Part shown: positions 7,135 through 16,119 of the stretch, one piece after another
Position numbering within the stretch: position 1 is the first letter of the stretch
Layout of the letters: every line of letters starts with the position of its first letter
NCBI GenBank assembly: GCA_937876375.1
Contig: CALEHY010000014.1
Span: forward strand, 1-64,000
Reading direction: 5' to 3'
Length of the DNA stretch: 64,000 nt
Source: an uncultured Clostridia bacterium
Lineage (GTDB): Bacteria; Bacillota; Clostridia; Oscillospirales; Acutalibacteraceae
Position numbers and translations under genes: made by a program
The notes under the pieces: generated by a model
What the model was told of the DNA's origin: nothing
Databases searched by the model: none
The model's input: the letters and a program-made list of their open reading frames with translations, nothing else

Positions 7135-9119
7135 ATCGCATCTACCTCCGCCATAATTTGTTTGTTGCTAAAGCCCTTTAGGTCCATAGCGCCACTTGGA
7201 CAAGCAACTGTACAAGCACCACAGCCTTGGCATACAGCTGGGTTAACAGTAGCAACTCGTCTAATAGCTGTTGTTCTGTTTGGTCCTGGGAATTCCTTAT
7301 CCTCATATGTAATCGCACCATAAGGACAAACCTTTTCACAAGATGAACAGCCGTTACATAATAGCTGGTCACTGTTTGCGATACAAGGGTTGCAGGTTAG
7401 CTTATCCTTAACAAGTAAGCCAATAACCTTTGCTGCTGCAGCAGAGGCTTGGGATACAGTTTCTGGGATATCCTTTGGACCTTGACACATACCAGATAAG
7501 AACACACCAGCTGTTGGGCTCTCTACTGGACGAAGCTTTGGATGAGCCTCAGTGAAGAAATCATTTGTATCCATAGATGCTGTGAGCATTGTTGCAAGAG
7601 GTCTAGCACTCTTGTCTGGCTCGATAGCAGCTGCAAGAACAACCATATCAGCGTCAATATGTAGCTGTTCGTTGCTGATAAGGTCAGATGCTTGTACCTT
7701 TAGCTTCTTGCCATCTGGTACTACCTTGCCGACCATACCCTTAATATAATGAACACCATATTCCTCGACAGCTCTGCGATAGAACTCGTCAAAATTCTTA
7801 CCAGGTGTACGAACGTCGATATAGAATACATAAACGTCGGTATCTGGATACTTTTCTCTTGTCAACATAGCATGCTTTGCTGTGTACATACAGCAAACCT
7901 TTGAGCAATAAGGCTTGCCCTTGCTGTCAACACCGTCACAACGTGAGCCAACGCACTGAACGAATACGATAGTATGTGGATGCTCATGGTCGGATGGACG
8001 AAGCAATGTGCCACTTGTAGGACCAGCAGCGTTCATAAGACGCTCATACTCAAGTGAGGTAACAACATCTGGTGACTGGTTATATGCGAACTCATCGAAC
8101 TTGTCAACCTTGATAGGCTCAAATCCAGTAGCAACAACGATAGCACCATATTTCTCCTCAACAAACTCGTCCTTTGCGTCATAATTGATAGCACCAGCAG
8201 CACAAACTGTGGAGCAAAGACCACATTTGCCAGTCTTCATCTTGATACAGTAGGTAGGGTCGATAGTAGCAACCTTTGGTACTGCTTGGGCAAATGGGAT
8301 ATAGATAGCAGAACGATTGTCCATACCGAGATTGAACTCGTTAGGTACCTTCTTCATAGGACATTTCTCTGTGCATAAACCACAGCCAGTACAAATATCC
8401 TCGTTAACAAACCTAGCCTTTTTCTTAATCTTAACATTGAAATTGCCGACAAATCCTGATACAGCGTCAACCTCACTGTAGGAATAAATCTTAATTTTCT
8501 CCTGCTGTGCAGCCTCTACCATCTTTGGAGTCAAGATACAAGCAGCACAGTCAAGTGTTGGGAAGGTCTTGTCAATCTGTGCCATCTTGCCACCGATAGT
8601 TGGACTCTTCTCAACGATATCAACCTCAAATCCAGCATCAGCGATATCAAGAGCAGTCTGGATACCAGCGATACCACCACCGATAACAAGCGCTCTCTTT
8701 GTTACTGGGCTTTCGCCAGCTGTGAGAGGTGTGTTTAGCTGTACTTTTGCAATAGCTGCTCTACCTAGGACAACAGCCTTTTCTGTGGCTGTCTGCATTT
8801 CCTTGTGTATCCAAGAGCACTGCTCACGGATATTAGCAATCTCAACCATATATGGATTAAGACCAGCAGAGGCAGCAGCCTTACGGAATGTGTTTTCGTG
8901 CATACGAGGAGAACAAGAGCAAACAACGACACCAGTAAGGGCATATTCCTTAATAGCGTCCTTTACCATATTCTGTCCAGCCTCAGAGCACATATATTGG
9001 TAATTGGTAGAGAAAACAACACCAGGCTCGTTAGCAAGGGTATCAGATACCTTTTGAACGTCTACTGTACCAGCAATATTACTACCACACCAGCATACAA
9101 ATACGCCAATTCTTTGCAT
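7125..9119 (-). CDS. hdrA: Heterodisulfide reductase-type bifurcating subunit HdrA
   Basis: 664 residues with the full HdrA layout: an N-terminal domain with CWCGSN and CSCSPRMHE, an FAD-binding GGGIAG with the conserved TFPTLDCAACILTPKM, an inserted ferredoxin motif CTGCGLCTEKCP, and two C-terminal [4Fe-4S] motifs at about residues 588-599 and 630-641. HdrA FAD is the electron-bifurcation site in known complexes, sending one electron to ferredoxin and one to HdrC/HdrB. It is followed directly by the MvhD-like gene and preceded 14 bases away by hdrC. No fusion or truncation is visible. Confidence 0.93.
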   Translation of the reverse strand: MQRIGVFVCWCGSNIAGTVDVQKVSDTLANEPGVVFSTNYQYMCSEAGQNMVKDAIKEYALTGVVVCSCSPRMHENTFRKAAASAGLNPYMVEIANIREQCSWIHKEMQTATEKAVVLGRAAIAKVQLNTPLTAGESPVTKRALVIGGGIAGIQTALDIADAGFEVDIVEKSPTIGGKMAQIDKTFPTLDCAACILTPKMVEAAQQEKIKIYSYSEVDAVSGFVGNFNVKIKKKARFVNEDICTGCGLCTEKCPMKKVPNEFNLGMDNRSAIYIPFAQAVPKVATIDPTYCIKMKTGKCGLCSTVCAAGAINYDAKDEFVEEKYGAIVVATGFEPIKVDKFDEFAYNQSPDVVTSLEYERLMNAAGPTSGTLLRPSDHEHPHTIVFVQCVGSRCDGVDSKGKPYCSKVCCMYTAKHAMLTREKYPDTDVYVFYIDVRTPGKNFDEFYRRAVEEYGVHYIKGMVGKVVPDGKKLKVQASDLISNEQLHIDADMVVLAAAIEPDKSARPLATMLTASMDTNDFFTEAHPKLRPVESPTAGVFLSGMCQGPKDIPETVSQASAAAAKVIGLLVKDKLTCNPCIANSDQLLCNGCSSCEKVCPYGAITYEDKEFPGPNRTTAIRRVATVNPAVCQGCGACTVACPSGAMDLKGFSNKQIMAEVDAICK

Positions 9120-9133
9120 AATGCGTTTCCTCC

Positions 9134-9523
9134 TTACTTCATATACTTTCTAAATGCACTAACGATAGCTTGCTGTGGCAAGTCCTCATCGATAAGTGCT
9201 GGAATATCCTGTGGCTTAAGGTGATTGTTACCTTGAACACGAACAGCCACATCTCTAACAGCCTCAACAAGATTTGCTGGCTCAACACCACGAGGGCATC
9301 TCTCAACACAAGCAAAACAGGTCAAGCAGGTAAATAAGCTATCACTGTTTAATAGTGGCTCGATATTGCCACTCTCCACCATATACACGAACTGGTGTGG
9401 GTGATACTCCATATTGTCGAAAGATGGGCAGGTAGCTGTGCACTTGCCACACCTCATACATTTGCGAGCGTTTGTACCCGAAATCTCGAGGATACGCTCT
9501 TTAAGCTCATTATTATTTGCCAT
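9134..9523 (-). CDS. hdrC: Heterodisulfide reductase-type subunit HdrC
   Basis: 129 residues with two [4Fe-4S] motifs, CMRCGKCTATCP and CLTCFACVERCP, as in HdrC. It relays electrons from HdrA to HdrB. The start MANNNELK has an AGGGGGA ribosome site six bases upstream; a longer frame upstream overlaps hdrB and looks non-coding. It lies between hdrB and hdrA, the usual order. Confidence 0.9.
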   Translation of the reverse strand: MANNNELKERILEISGTNARKCMRCGKCTATCPSFDNMEYHPHQFVYMVESGNIEPLLNSDSLFTCLTCFACVERCPRGVEPANLVEAVRDVAVRVQGNNHLKPQDIPALIDEDLPQQAIVSAFRKYMK

Positions 9524-9533
9524 AGCGTCCCCC

Positions 9534-10316
9534 TTACTTAACACCAAGCGCCTCAGCAAGTAGCTCTGTGAAATACTTTACTGGTACATCGTGGTCAGTT
9601 GCGTTCTTGTCAAGATTGTATAGGCATAGTGGACAAGCTGTGATGACCATATCTGCGCCATTGTCAACAGCGTTCTTTAGTACGGCGTTGCCCTTTGCCT
9701 TTGCAATATTCTTGTCCTCTATTGTTGTGTATCCACCACAGCACTCGTTACGCATAGCGTACTGAACTGGTGTAGCACCAAGAGCCCTAATCAAATCCTC
9801 CATAATAGTAGGATTTTCTGGGTCATCCATCTGCATAACCTTGCTAGGACGAAGAAGTAGACAGCCATAATATGCTGCAATCTTCATATCCTTGAGTGGA
9901 TTAACAACTCTCTTCTTTATTTCGTCAAAGCCAATTTCATCACGAAGGAGCTCCAAGAAATGAATAACATTTGTCTCTCCAGTGTATGGCTGTGCTAATT
10001 TCAAATAATTGTTTGCCTTTTGGGCAGAGGTATCATCAGTTCTCATCATATTGTTGACCTGCTTGATAACATTGTGACAAGCAGAGCACATAGTAACGAG
10101 ATCTTGATTCTTCTCTTTTGCTTGGTTAAGTGCTCTAATAGATGATAACTTTGTAGCAATCTCATCTCTAGCGATAGGATAGACACCACCACAGCACTGC
10201 CAGTCCTCTAGCTCCTCTAGTGTAACACCAAGTGCCTGGGCTGACGCTCTAGCATATTTGTCCAAATCCTTTGCTTTTGTCTTTAGAGTACAACCAGGAT
10301 AGTAACTATATGTCAT
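9534..10316 (-). CDS. hdrB: Heterodisulfide reductase-type subunit HdrB
   Basis: 260 residues with two CCG domains (PGC...WQCCGG and YYGC...ECCGG...CPLC). In methanogens these bind the two non-cubane [4Fe-4S] clusters that reduce a disulfide. Clostridia lack CoM-S-S-CoB, so HdrB here must serve another acceptor; the nearby soluble fumarate reductase is the obvious candidate. The start has an AAAGGAG site 8 bases upstream. First gene after the 148-base gap downstream of fumC. Confidence 0.9.
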   Translation of the reverse strand: MTYSYYPGCTLKTKAKDLDKYARASAQALGVTLEELEDWQCCGGVYPIARDEIATKLSSIRALNQAKEKNQDLVTMCSACHNVIKQVNNMMRTDDTSAQKANNYLKLAQPYTGETNVIHFLELLRDEIGFDEIKKRVVNPLKDMKIAAYYGCLLLRPSKVMQMDDPENPTIMEDLIRALGATPVQYAMRNECCGGYTTIEDKNIAKAKGNAVLKNAVDNGADMVITACPLCLYNLDKNATDHDVPVKYFTELLAEALGVK

Positions 10317-10383
10317 AGGTTATTCTCCTTTGTATTTTGTTAAAATTAACATTCGTATGTTTTAAGAGATTTCATTCACGGGG

Positions 10384-10460
10384 GTAGTGCTTGGAGCGCA
10401 GGCAAATTTTGACCGCTACCAAGTCTTTATTGCTCCCTTTTTCTGCCACTGGCAGCGGTC
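10384..10460. repeat. Palindromic dispersed element, copy B
   Basis: GACCGCT at 10411-10417 pairs with AGCGGTC at 10454-10460, and CTGCCACTGGCAG nearby is itself palindromic. On the minus strand it carries AAGGGAGCA and TTTGCCT blocks in the order seen at 263-304. It sits between fumC and hdrB, where it may fold in the mRNA and uncouple the two genes. Confidence 0.5.
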
Positions 10461-10464
10461 GCAA

Positions 10465-11841
10465 TCAGACCATCTCTTCTGGGTGGAATACCTCGTCAAA
10501 TCTCTCCTCTGTTAAGAAACCAAGCTGAACACAAGCCTGCTTTAGTGAGATACCATACTTGAATGCTCTCTTTGCTGTCTTTGCAGCATTCTCATAGCCA
10601 ATGTATGGGTTAAGTGCTGTAACAAGCATTAGAGAATTATGTAGGTTGTTGTACATTCTCTCCTTGTTAGCCTTGATACCAACAGCACAGTTATCGTTAA
10701 AGCTAATCATACACTCTGATAGTAGTCTAACTGACTGAGTGAAATTGTAGATAATAACTGGCATAAACACATTAAGCTCAAAGTTGCCCTGTGAAGCAGC
10801 GAAGCCGATAGCAGCATCGTTACCCATAACCTGAACAGCGACCATAGTAACAGCCTCACACTGTGTTGGGTTAACCTTACCAGGCATAATTGATGAGCCA
10901 GGCTCGTTCTCTGGAATGAAGATTTCGCCAATACCAAGTCTTGGACCTGATGCAAGCCATCTAACGTCGTTTGCCATCTTCATAAGGTCAGCAGCAAGTG
11001 ACTTCAATGCACCGTGAGCGAAAACGATTTCGTCCTTTGAGGTGAGAGCGTGGAATTTGTTAGGAGCTGTGATGAACTCCTTGCCAGTAATCTCTGTTAC
11101 AGCCTTTGCAACCTCAACGTCAAATCCCTCTGGAGCGTTAAGACCAGTACCAACTGCTGTACCACCAAGTGCAAGCTCCTTTAGCTCTGGTAGAGCGATT
11201 TCAAGTAGCTTCTTGTCCTTTTCTAGTGAAGTTCTCCAACCACTAATCTCCTGTGAGAATGTGATAGGTGTAGCGTCCTGAAGATGAGTTCTACCACTCT
11301 TAACGACGCCCTCATTCTCCTTCTCTAATCTCTTAAGTGTAGCAACTAGAGTGTCGATAGCTGGAATAACCTTCTCCTCGATACCAAGAACAGCAGCAAT
11401 ACTCATAGCTGTTGGGAATGTGTCATTTGATGACTGTGACATATTGATATCATCATTTGGGTGAAGAAGCTTTGTGCCAGCAATCTCGTTACCTCTGTTA
11501 GAGATAACCTCGTTAGCATTCATATTGCTCTGTGTACCAGAACCAGTCTGCCAAACAACAAGTGGAAAATGCTCGTTAAGTGTACCAGCCATAACCTCGT
11601 CACAAGCCTTGCTGATAGCAGCAAGCTTTTCGTCAGTCATCTTTTCTGGCTTAAGCTTATTGTTAGCGATGGCAGCAGCCTTCTTGAGAACACCAAAAGC
11701 GTGTGTAATCTCTCTAGGCATTGTCTCGATACCAACACCGATTTTAAAATTTTCGTGTGAGCGCTCTGTCTGTGCTGCCCAGTACTTGTCAGCAGGCACC
11801 TTTACCTCGCCCATAGAATCGTGTTCAATACGATATTCCAT
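10465..11841 (-). CDS. fumC: Class II fumarate hydratase
   Basis: 458 residues, typical for class II fumarase, interconverting malate and fumarate. The signature GSSIMPGKVNPTQCE is present, as are TGSGTQSNMN, GRTHLQDATP and the N-terminal DSMGEVKVP. Two ATG codons compete; MEYRIEHDS is chosen because the GGAGGT ribosome site is 7 bases from it but only one base from the upstream ATG. First gene of the succinate operon, behind a strong promoter and Rex-like operator, and supplies fumarate to the reductase encoded downstream. Confidence 0.93.
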   Translation of the reverse strand: MEYRIEHDSMGEVKVPADKYWAAQTERSHENFKIGVGIETMPREITHAFGVLKKAAAIANNKLKPEKMTDEKLAAISKACDEVMAGTLNEHFPLVVWQTGSGTQSNMNANEVISNRGNEIAGTKLLHPNDDINMSQSSNDTFPTAMSIAAVLGIEEKVIPAIDTLVATLKRLEKENEGVVKSGRTHLQDATPITFSQEISGWRTSLEKDKKLLEIALPELKELALGGTAVGTGLNAPEGFDVEVAKAVTEITGKEFITAPNKFHALTSKDEIVFAHGALKSLAADLMKMANDVRWLASGPRLGIGEIFIPENEPGSSIMPGKVNPTQCEAVTMVAVQVMGNDAAIGFAASQGNFELNVFMPVIIYNFTQSVRLLSECMISFNDNCAVGIKANKERMYNNLHNSLMLVTALNPYIGYENAAKTAKRAFKYGISLKQACVQLGFLTEERFDEVFHPEEMV

Positions 11842-11883
11842 AATCATACCTCCAAAATGTAATAATAGATTAATACAGAATAT

Positions 11884-11912
11884 ATTATATATATAAGGGA
11901 AAGCTAAATCAA
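11884..11912 (-). promoter_or_regulatory. Sigma-A promoter of fumC and the hdr-frd operon
   Basis: On the minus strand TTGATT (11907-11912), a 17-base spacer and TATAAT (11884-11889) lie about 43 bases upstream of the fumC start. This is a near-consensus promoter. Confidence 0.75.
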
Positions 11913-11918
11913 GCGAAA

Positions 11919-11936
11919 TTGTTATTTTTTTAACAA
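11919..11936. promoter_or_regulatory. Rex-type operator upstream of fumC
   Basis: TTGTTA-N6-TAACAA is an 18-bp palindrome differing from the Rex consensus TTGTTAANNNNTTAACAA at one position. The full inverted repeat extends to GAAATTGTTA/TAACAATTTC (11915-11940). It starts 7 bases upstream of the -35 box. Rex is the NADH/NAD+-sensing repressor of fermentation genes in Firmicutes, so the site fits an NADH-consuming fumarate branch. A simple terminator is less likely because a proper terminator lies at 12014-12046. Confidence 0.65.
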
Positions 11937-12013
11937 TTTCCACAAATTTCATCATTTTACTCAAAACGAGCATTTTTAAAGCAGAAATGTTTGTTAATTT
12001 TTTCACTATCTTA

Positions 12014-12046
12014 AACAAAAAACAGCCACGAGTGCTACCTCGTGGC
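12014..12046 (-). terminator. Terminator of the phage-derived operon
   Basis: GCCACGAG and CTCGTGGC pair around a 6-base loop, followed on the minus strand by TG and a run of six T. It sits just after the last phage gene and insulates it from fumC. Confidence 0.85.
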
Positions 12047-12052
12047 TTTAAT

Positions 12053-12529
12053 CTATCTAAACGCAACAGCTAAATATGATACTCCTTTTTCGTTATACTG
12101 TCTAAACTCGGTAGACGCTACCGGAACACTGCTCTGTGTTGCCGTAAGCGTTTTGCCACTAAGCGTTAGACCAAGCGAGCTACCACTAGTCGTTGCGATA
12201 CCAAAATAATTGTAATGTGATTTGTTGCTAAAGTCTGTTAGTCCAGGCATATTGTTAAATGCAAAGACGATACACATTCTTGGCGAAAAATCACAGGTTA
12301 ATGTAACAGCTTGGGTAGCCGTACCAGTACCATAAAATGGTTGAAAATGTATTAGCTTGTCCCATCGGTTTCTGTCCTGCTGGGACACATGAGAAACATT
12401 ATCAGCAACATGATTGCCAATAGTGGCATCGATAATCTCGTTGTCGACATTAAAATCTGCCATCTCTGGAATATCGTTTACTACCCATTTGTTCAAATTG
12501 TAATTTTCTGTTTTATATGAACTAGACAT
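12053..12529 (-). CDS. Putative phage tail fibre or baseplate-associated protein
   Basis: 158 residues. An N-terminal stretch (MADFNVDNEIIDATIGNHV, DRNRWDKL) resembles the attachment region of phage tail-fibre proteins. The C-terminal part (GSSLGLTLSGKTLTATQSS, YLAVAFR) looks like a short beta-rich tip domain. The start MSSSYKTE has a GGAGG site; it begins one base before the stop of the preceding gene. Position after the gpI-like gene supports a fibre role. It is very short for a fibre. Confidence 0.6.
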   Translation of the reverse strand: MSSSYKTENYNLNKWVVNDIPEMADFNVDNEIIDATIGNHVADNVSHVSQQDRNRWDKLIHFQPFYGTGTATQAVTLTCDFSPRMCIVFAFNNMPGLTDFSNKSHYNYFGIATTSGSSLGLTLSGKTLTATQSSVPVASTEFRQYNEKGVSYLAVAFR

Positions 12530-12530
12530 T

Positions 12531-12956
12531 CTAATCCTCCCTAGCGTAAATAGTGTCGAGCATACTCCATCTGTAGCTTCTGCGATTGAACTCACTCCAA
12601 GATAAATTGATTTTGCTCCAAGGCAAGCCATCTCCGTTCAAAATGACCTTGCAAAATGGTGACAACCAGTTCTTTGTGACTATACCGATTGTGTCCGGAT
12701 TGTAAAGATAGAGACAAATGTATTTTTTATCAATACCAAAATCAAGTGGATCATCACCAATAAATTTTTTAAGCTCATCGTAATCTGCCACACAGCCTTT
12801 GCTAGTATGCTCCTCATCAATGACGACACCTAGCATATCTTCAAGCATATCCATGCCTGCGCAATATGCCATAATCTCTGCACGACCCAGCGAATGGTCA
12901 TCGGTGCACAGACCTACTGTAGAATAAAGCTCACAAAATCTATCAATCCTACTCAT
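12531..12956 (-). CDS. Baseplate wedge protein, gpI/XkdU-like (DUF2313)
   Basis: 141 residues. The N-terminal MSRIDRFCELYSTVGLCTDDH and the later Cys-containing, tryptophan-rich end fit the P2 gpI/XkdU family that joins baseplate and fibre. It overlaps the gpJ-like gene by 8 bases and ends one base from the fibre-like gene. Assignment rests mainly on position and size. Confidence 0.6.
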   Translation of the reverse strand: MSRIDRFCELYSTVGLCTDDHSLGRAEIMAYCAGMDMLEDMLGVVIDEEHTSKGCVADYDELKKFIGDDPLDFGIDKKYICLYLYNPDTIGIVTKNWLSPFCKVILNGDGLPWSKINLSWSEFNRRSYRWSMLDTIYARED

Positions 12957-13995
12957 AAGGTGTCACCTCAATATCACCTAATGTAAGAATCTGATTTTCA
13001 TTACAGGTGATATACTGACCTACAGCGTCATCACTCTTGATATCAACAATACCATCAATATATTTTGACAGCCACACACGAAAAGAAATTATGTCAATTC
13101 TCTCACCAATCCTGAGCTGTTCAAAATACATTTTGCAATATCGCTCCACCTCTTGTGCGTTAGCGTTAGCAATAACATTTAGGCTGACTGTTTTTTCAGA
13201 GCAGTTCACGACAGTCGCCTCAATACCAAGCATTTGTAATGCCAAAAGCTTGTCAATTATCTTCTGTATAAGTGGATATCCAATAGAGCCATATATAGTT
13301 TTTGCACAAACATTGACCCTTCGGTTAACTGTATCGACGCCATAGATATTACAGTCAAGCACCTCGTCAAGACTGCAAACTATGTCCTCAATGGATTGCT
13401 TGTTTAATCCGTTAGGTAGCACCTTGAACGAATTGAGCAGACGCTTTCTTAATGTTTCATCACTCTCAACATTGTTACCACCGACAAATGGCTCATCATT
13501 TGTGACACTCTCTATCCTTGCTGGACAATTTACTAGCACAGTGACCATATTAACGCCAATATTGTACCCATCACCAACGTCGAGTGCTGTTGCTGGCACC
13601 TTGACAAAATATGACCTAGCTCTCAACACAGCGTCCTTGTCAGTTTCAAACTGAATGAATGGCTTGTCCTTGACGGAACAAATCGTTCCCTTTGGGATGA
13701 GGATATCCTCATCGATAGCTGTGCTGACGATGAATTTTAGCTCACCAATAGCCTTTGAAGCAGATTTTCTGCTCATATCTCGAAGCTGTGCATGATAGTC
13801 GAGGTACTGACCCTGTGCTGTTTGAACAAAGCTCTGTCGATTAGAGTAGTCCATATTACAGTACAAGGAATATATTTCACTAGCCACAACACTCAATCTT
13901 GTGCTAATATCGCCCAAATTTTCTGGATTTTTACCACATTCGTTATAGAATGCTATCTTCATATTGTTCAAAATATCATCATATGTAATCTTCAA
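12949..13995 (-). CDS. Baseplate protein J-like (gpJ/XkdT)
   Basis: 348 residues with the baseplate-J family pattern: N-terminal helix-rich part, GGNNVESDETLRKRLL in the middle, then NRRVNVCAKTIYG and a C-terminal half containing ISFRVWLSKYIDGIVDI. It forms the wedge of contractile-tail baseplates. Overlaps both neighbours. Confidence 0.85.
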   Translation of the reverse strand: MKITYDDILNNMKIAFYNECGKNPENLGDISTRLSVVASEIYSLYCNMDYSNRQSFVQTAQGQYLDYHAQLRDMSRKSASKAIGELKFIVSTAIDEDILIPKGTICSVKDKPFIQFETDKDAVLRARSYFVKVPATALDVGDGYNIGVNMVTVLVNCPARIESVTNDEPFVGGNNVESDETLRKRLLNSFKVLPNGLNKQSIEDIVCSLDEVLDCNIYGVDTVNRRVNVCAKTIYGSIGYPLIQKIIDKLLALQMLGIEATVVNCSEKTVSLNVIANANAQEVERYCKMYFEQLRIGERIDIISFRVWLSKYIDGIVDIKSDDAVGQYITCNENQILTLGDIEVTPYE

Positions 13996-14317
13996 GATTT
14001 TGTATCACCTGCTTTTCCTTTGAATTAATAGTCAAATCGACATAAAGAATATTATTCTCCACTCTTGCTCTGCTGACCTCGACACCATCTAGCCTCTCTA
14101 GTGCCAATCTGGCATAGGCTAGTGCATACTCATCACTTGGGAATGGCAAATCCCCCTTCAAATAAGAGCCAAAATCCTTGTTTGGATAGAACTTGCCACG
14201 CTGTGTGACAAGTAGCATCTTTGCCATCTGCAAGACCTCATCAATATACTCAACGCTCACCAAATCAGCAGCGTCAGAGCATACCACATAGTCGCCATTT
14301 TCAATCTTATCTGTCAA
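13979..14317 (-). CDS. Baseplate protein gp25/XkdS-like (DUF2634)
   Basis: 112 residues. The QMAKMLLVTQRGKFYPNKDFGSYL segment is the hallmark of the gp25/gpW/XkdS family (a helix followed by RGE-type motif and FGS). It is part of the wedge that nucleates tail-sheath assembly in contractile systems. It overlaps the GpV-like gene by four bases (ATGA). Confidence 0.8.
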   Translation of the reverse strand: MTDKIENGDYVVCSDAADLVSVEYIDEVLQMAKMLLVTQRGKFYPNKDFGSYLKGDLPFPSDEYALAYARLALERLDGVEVSRARVENNILYVDLTINSKEKQVIQNLEDYI

Positions 14318-14664
14318 TCCATAATCACTCCATTCTTGTCAATAACAAGGGAGTTGAGGACTATCGAGCCATCATTCTTTAGCTCTATTTTTGCACCACC
14401 AAGTGAGCATATCGTTATCTCACCAGACTCGCCAGCGTTCTGTGCCCTAGCACCAATAATAACCTGGCCATCCATCGCTGGTAGGAGCATAACGTCCTCA
14501 CCAACCGGTGGTGTACACTGGTATCCATAGGGTAGATATGACGCCACGCCACGAGTGGTAATCGTTCCACCTGCCTCTACACCATTTTCGCCAGACAATA
14601 TAACATTACCACGCTCTGCCTTTGGCTGTGACATAGCGTCACGAAGCCTCCTACTAATCCACAT
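14314..14664 (-). CDS. Baseplate spike/assembly protein, GpV/XkdR-like
   Basis: 116 residues with ITTRGVASYLPYGYQCTPPVGEDVMLLP, the OB-fold pattern of P2 GpV, and a short beta-repeat end (GGAKIELKNDGSIVLNS) like the membrane-piercing spike. Overlaps the hub gene by 11 bases and the gp25-like gene by four. The C-terminal needle is short. Confidence 0.75.
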   Translation of the reverse strand: MWISRRLRDAMSQPKAERGNVILSGENGVEAGGTITTRGVASYLPYGYQCTPPVGEDVMLLPAMDGQVIIGARAQNAGESGEITICSLGGAKIELKNDGSIVLNSLVIDKNGVIMD

Positions 14665-15604
14665 AGATTATCTCCTCCAAATCAATATTCTTTGCCAGTG
14701 TCAACACTGTTCGTTCACCCTTTTCATCAAGGATATAGCACACTGACTCGGCTATCATATCGTCGATATCGCCAAAATAATTGCTAGAATATTTGACCTC
14801 ATCACCAAGCGAGATATCGACCAATGTATCGACCACAAGCTCCAGCTTGTAGTAGCCCTGTGCTGACTCTCTAATAGTACCGAGGAGTGAATAATCTCTC
14901 TGCCAAGCAGGCAGAGCAGAAAGGCTAGCCTTCTTAGAGGTCTCAATGCCCTTTTGCTCAAAAAGCCTGCTCTTTATATGATGGTCAAAGCCCTTGTCAG
15001 AGCTTGCCTTGTAGTCAATTCTAGTAATGACGTCACCACGATTAATCACTCGTTTTTCACTGATAACACCACCATCTATGGCAACGCTCCTACTCCCTTG
15101 TAACAGAGATATGCAATTATTAGCGTCAACAGTTATGCGACTACCACTAATACCAAGCACAAAATCATTAATAGCGCCAAAGCAGGACACACCTCGTTGC
15201 ACCTGATACTCCAAAACGCTATAAATATCTGGAAGGTTACAGCTAAATCCAAGAGCCTTTGCATTAGCGTTAAAGAGTGCTAGTGCACTAGGATTGGAAT
15301 ATGTATATGGTGTAGCCTCGTTATCCGTCAGAAGACATGCTGTCGACCTAGCGTAAACAAAACAGCTAGTGCCATCATCGGTCGAGCTCTCACGCTGGGT
15401 GTCAATAAGACCATTGAATATTCGTTTGCCATCCATATACACCTCTAGCGTACAGAGCTCATTTTGGGCATAGTCAGTCAGATAATTTAGCCTAACACCG
15501 TGGCAAGCAGCGTCCCAATCCATACTGATTTGATATGACAGAATTTGCTCAACACTATGCTGTTCACCAGCAGTATCTGTTACAAAAAAGCTTAATCTAG
15601 CCAT
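14654..15604 (-). CDS. Baseplate hub protein, gpD/XkdQ-like
   Basis: 316 residues. The N-terminal part (VEQILSYQISMDWDAACHGVRLNY, VYMDGKRIFNGLIDTQ) is typical of the gp27/gpD/XkdQ hub family. The middle (AKALGFSC, GVSCFGAINDFV) and C-terminal barrel (YKLELVVDTLVDISLGDEV) continue that fold. It would form the trimeric hub at the tail-tube tip. Overlaps XkdP-like and GpV-like genes. Confidence 0.75.
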   Translation of the reverse strand: MARLSFFVTDTAGEQHSVEQILSYQISMDWDAACHGVRLNYLTDYAQNELCTLEVYMDGKRIFNGLIDTQRESSTDDGTSCFVYARSTACLLTDNEATPYTYSNPSALALFNANAKALGFSCNLPDIYSVLEYQVQRGVSCFGAINDFVLGISGSRITVDANNCISLLQGSRSVAIDGGVISEKRVINRGDVITRIDYKASSDKGFDHHIKSRLFEQKGIETSKKASLSALPAWQRDYSLLGTIRESAQGYYKLELVVDTLVDISLGDEVKYSSNYFGDIDDMIAESVCYILDEKGERTVLTLAKNIDLEEIIYVD

Positions 15605-16107
15605 ACCTTGTCACCCTCTTGAACGCTAAACAAATCGCTGAATCCGTTTAGGCTGAATATTTTGCCAACGTCAACATTTGTTCTGTTAGCAATATCGTAG
15701 AGATTTTCACCACTCTTGGCATAGGTAAAGCCAAAGTCATATATTGGTGCCTTGCCACAATCCTCCTGTACAAATTCAAAGCTGTAGTCGATTCTATCAC
15801 CAGCACCAGCATATTTTATATCCAACTTGGTGAATATTGCCTTGACTGGTGTGGAGTCAGGTAGAAAGAGATAGCCACTGCCCTTTTTGTCAAAGACACT
15901 GGATAGAGCACGAATATTATTTCTGGCATTTTCGCCAGCAAAACACCCCTCACCAGTAATAATGACTGGGTTAGAGCTTATCTCTCTACTCTTACCAAAT
16001 CCAAATGGGATAAGTCGACTGGATACAGCCTTGGAGTGCTTTAATTGTAGTGTCTCTGGATTGACCATAAAGGTAAAATCCTTGTAGCTAATCCTAATAA
16101 GTTGCAT
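15592..16107 (-). CDS. XkdP-like tail protein with LysM domain
   Basis: 171 residues. The N-terminal half (FMVNPETLQLKHSK...FVQEDC) matches the XkdP/gp53 family; the C-terminal 45 residues are a LysM domain (ENLYDIANRTNVDVGKIFSLNGF). In PBSX-type phages this follows the tape-measure gene, but no tape-measure gene is present here. GGGGGA five bases upstream supports the start. Confidence 0.75.
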   Translation of the reverse strand: MQLIRISYKDFTFMVNPETLQLKHSKAVSSRLIPFGFGKSREISSNPVIITGEGCFAGENARNNIRALSSVFDKKGSGYLFLPDSTPVKAIFTKLDIKYAGAGDRIDYSFEFVQEDCGKAPIYDFGFTYAKSGENLYDIANRTNVDVGKIFSLNGFSDLFSVQEGDKVWLD

Positions 16108-16119
16108 ATTATTCCCCCA

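Noticed and set aside
10337..10352. Second Rex-like site between fumC and hdrB
   Set aside because: TTGTTA and TAACAT are present but only four bases apart instead of six, and the last base differs. It does not fit the Rex consensus.
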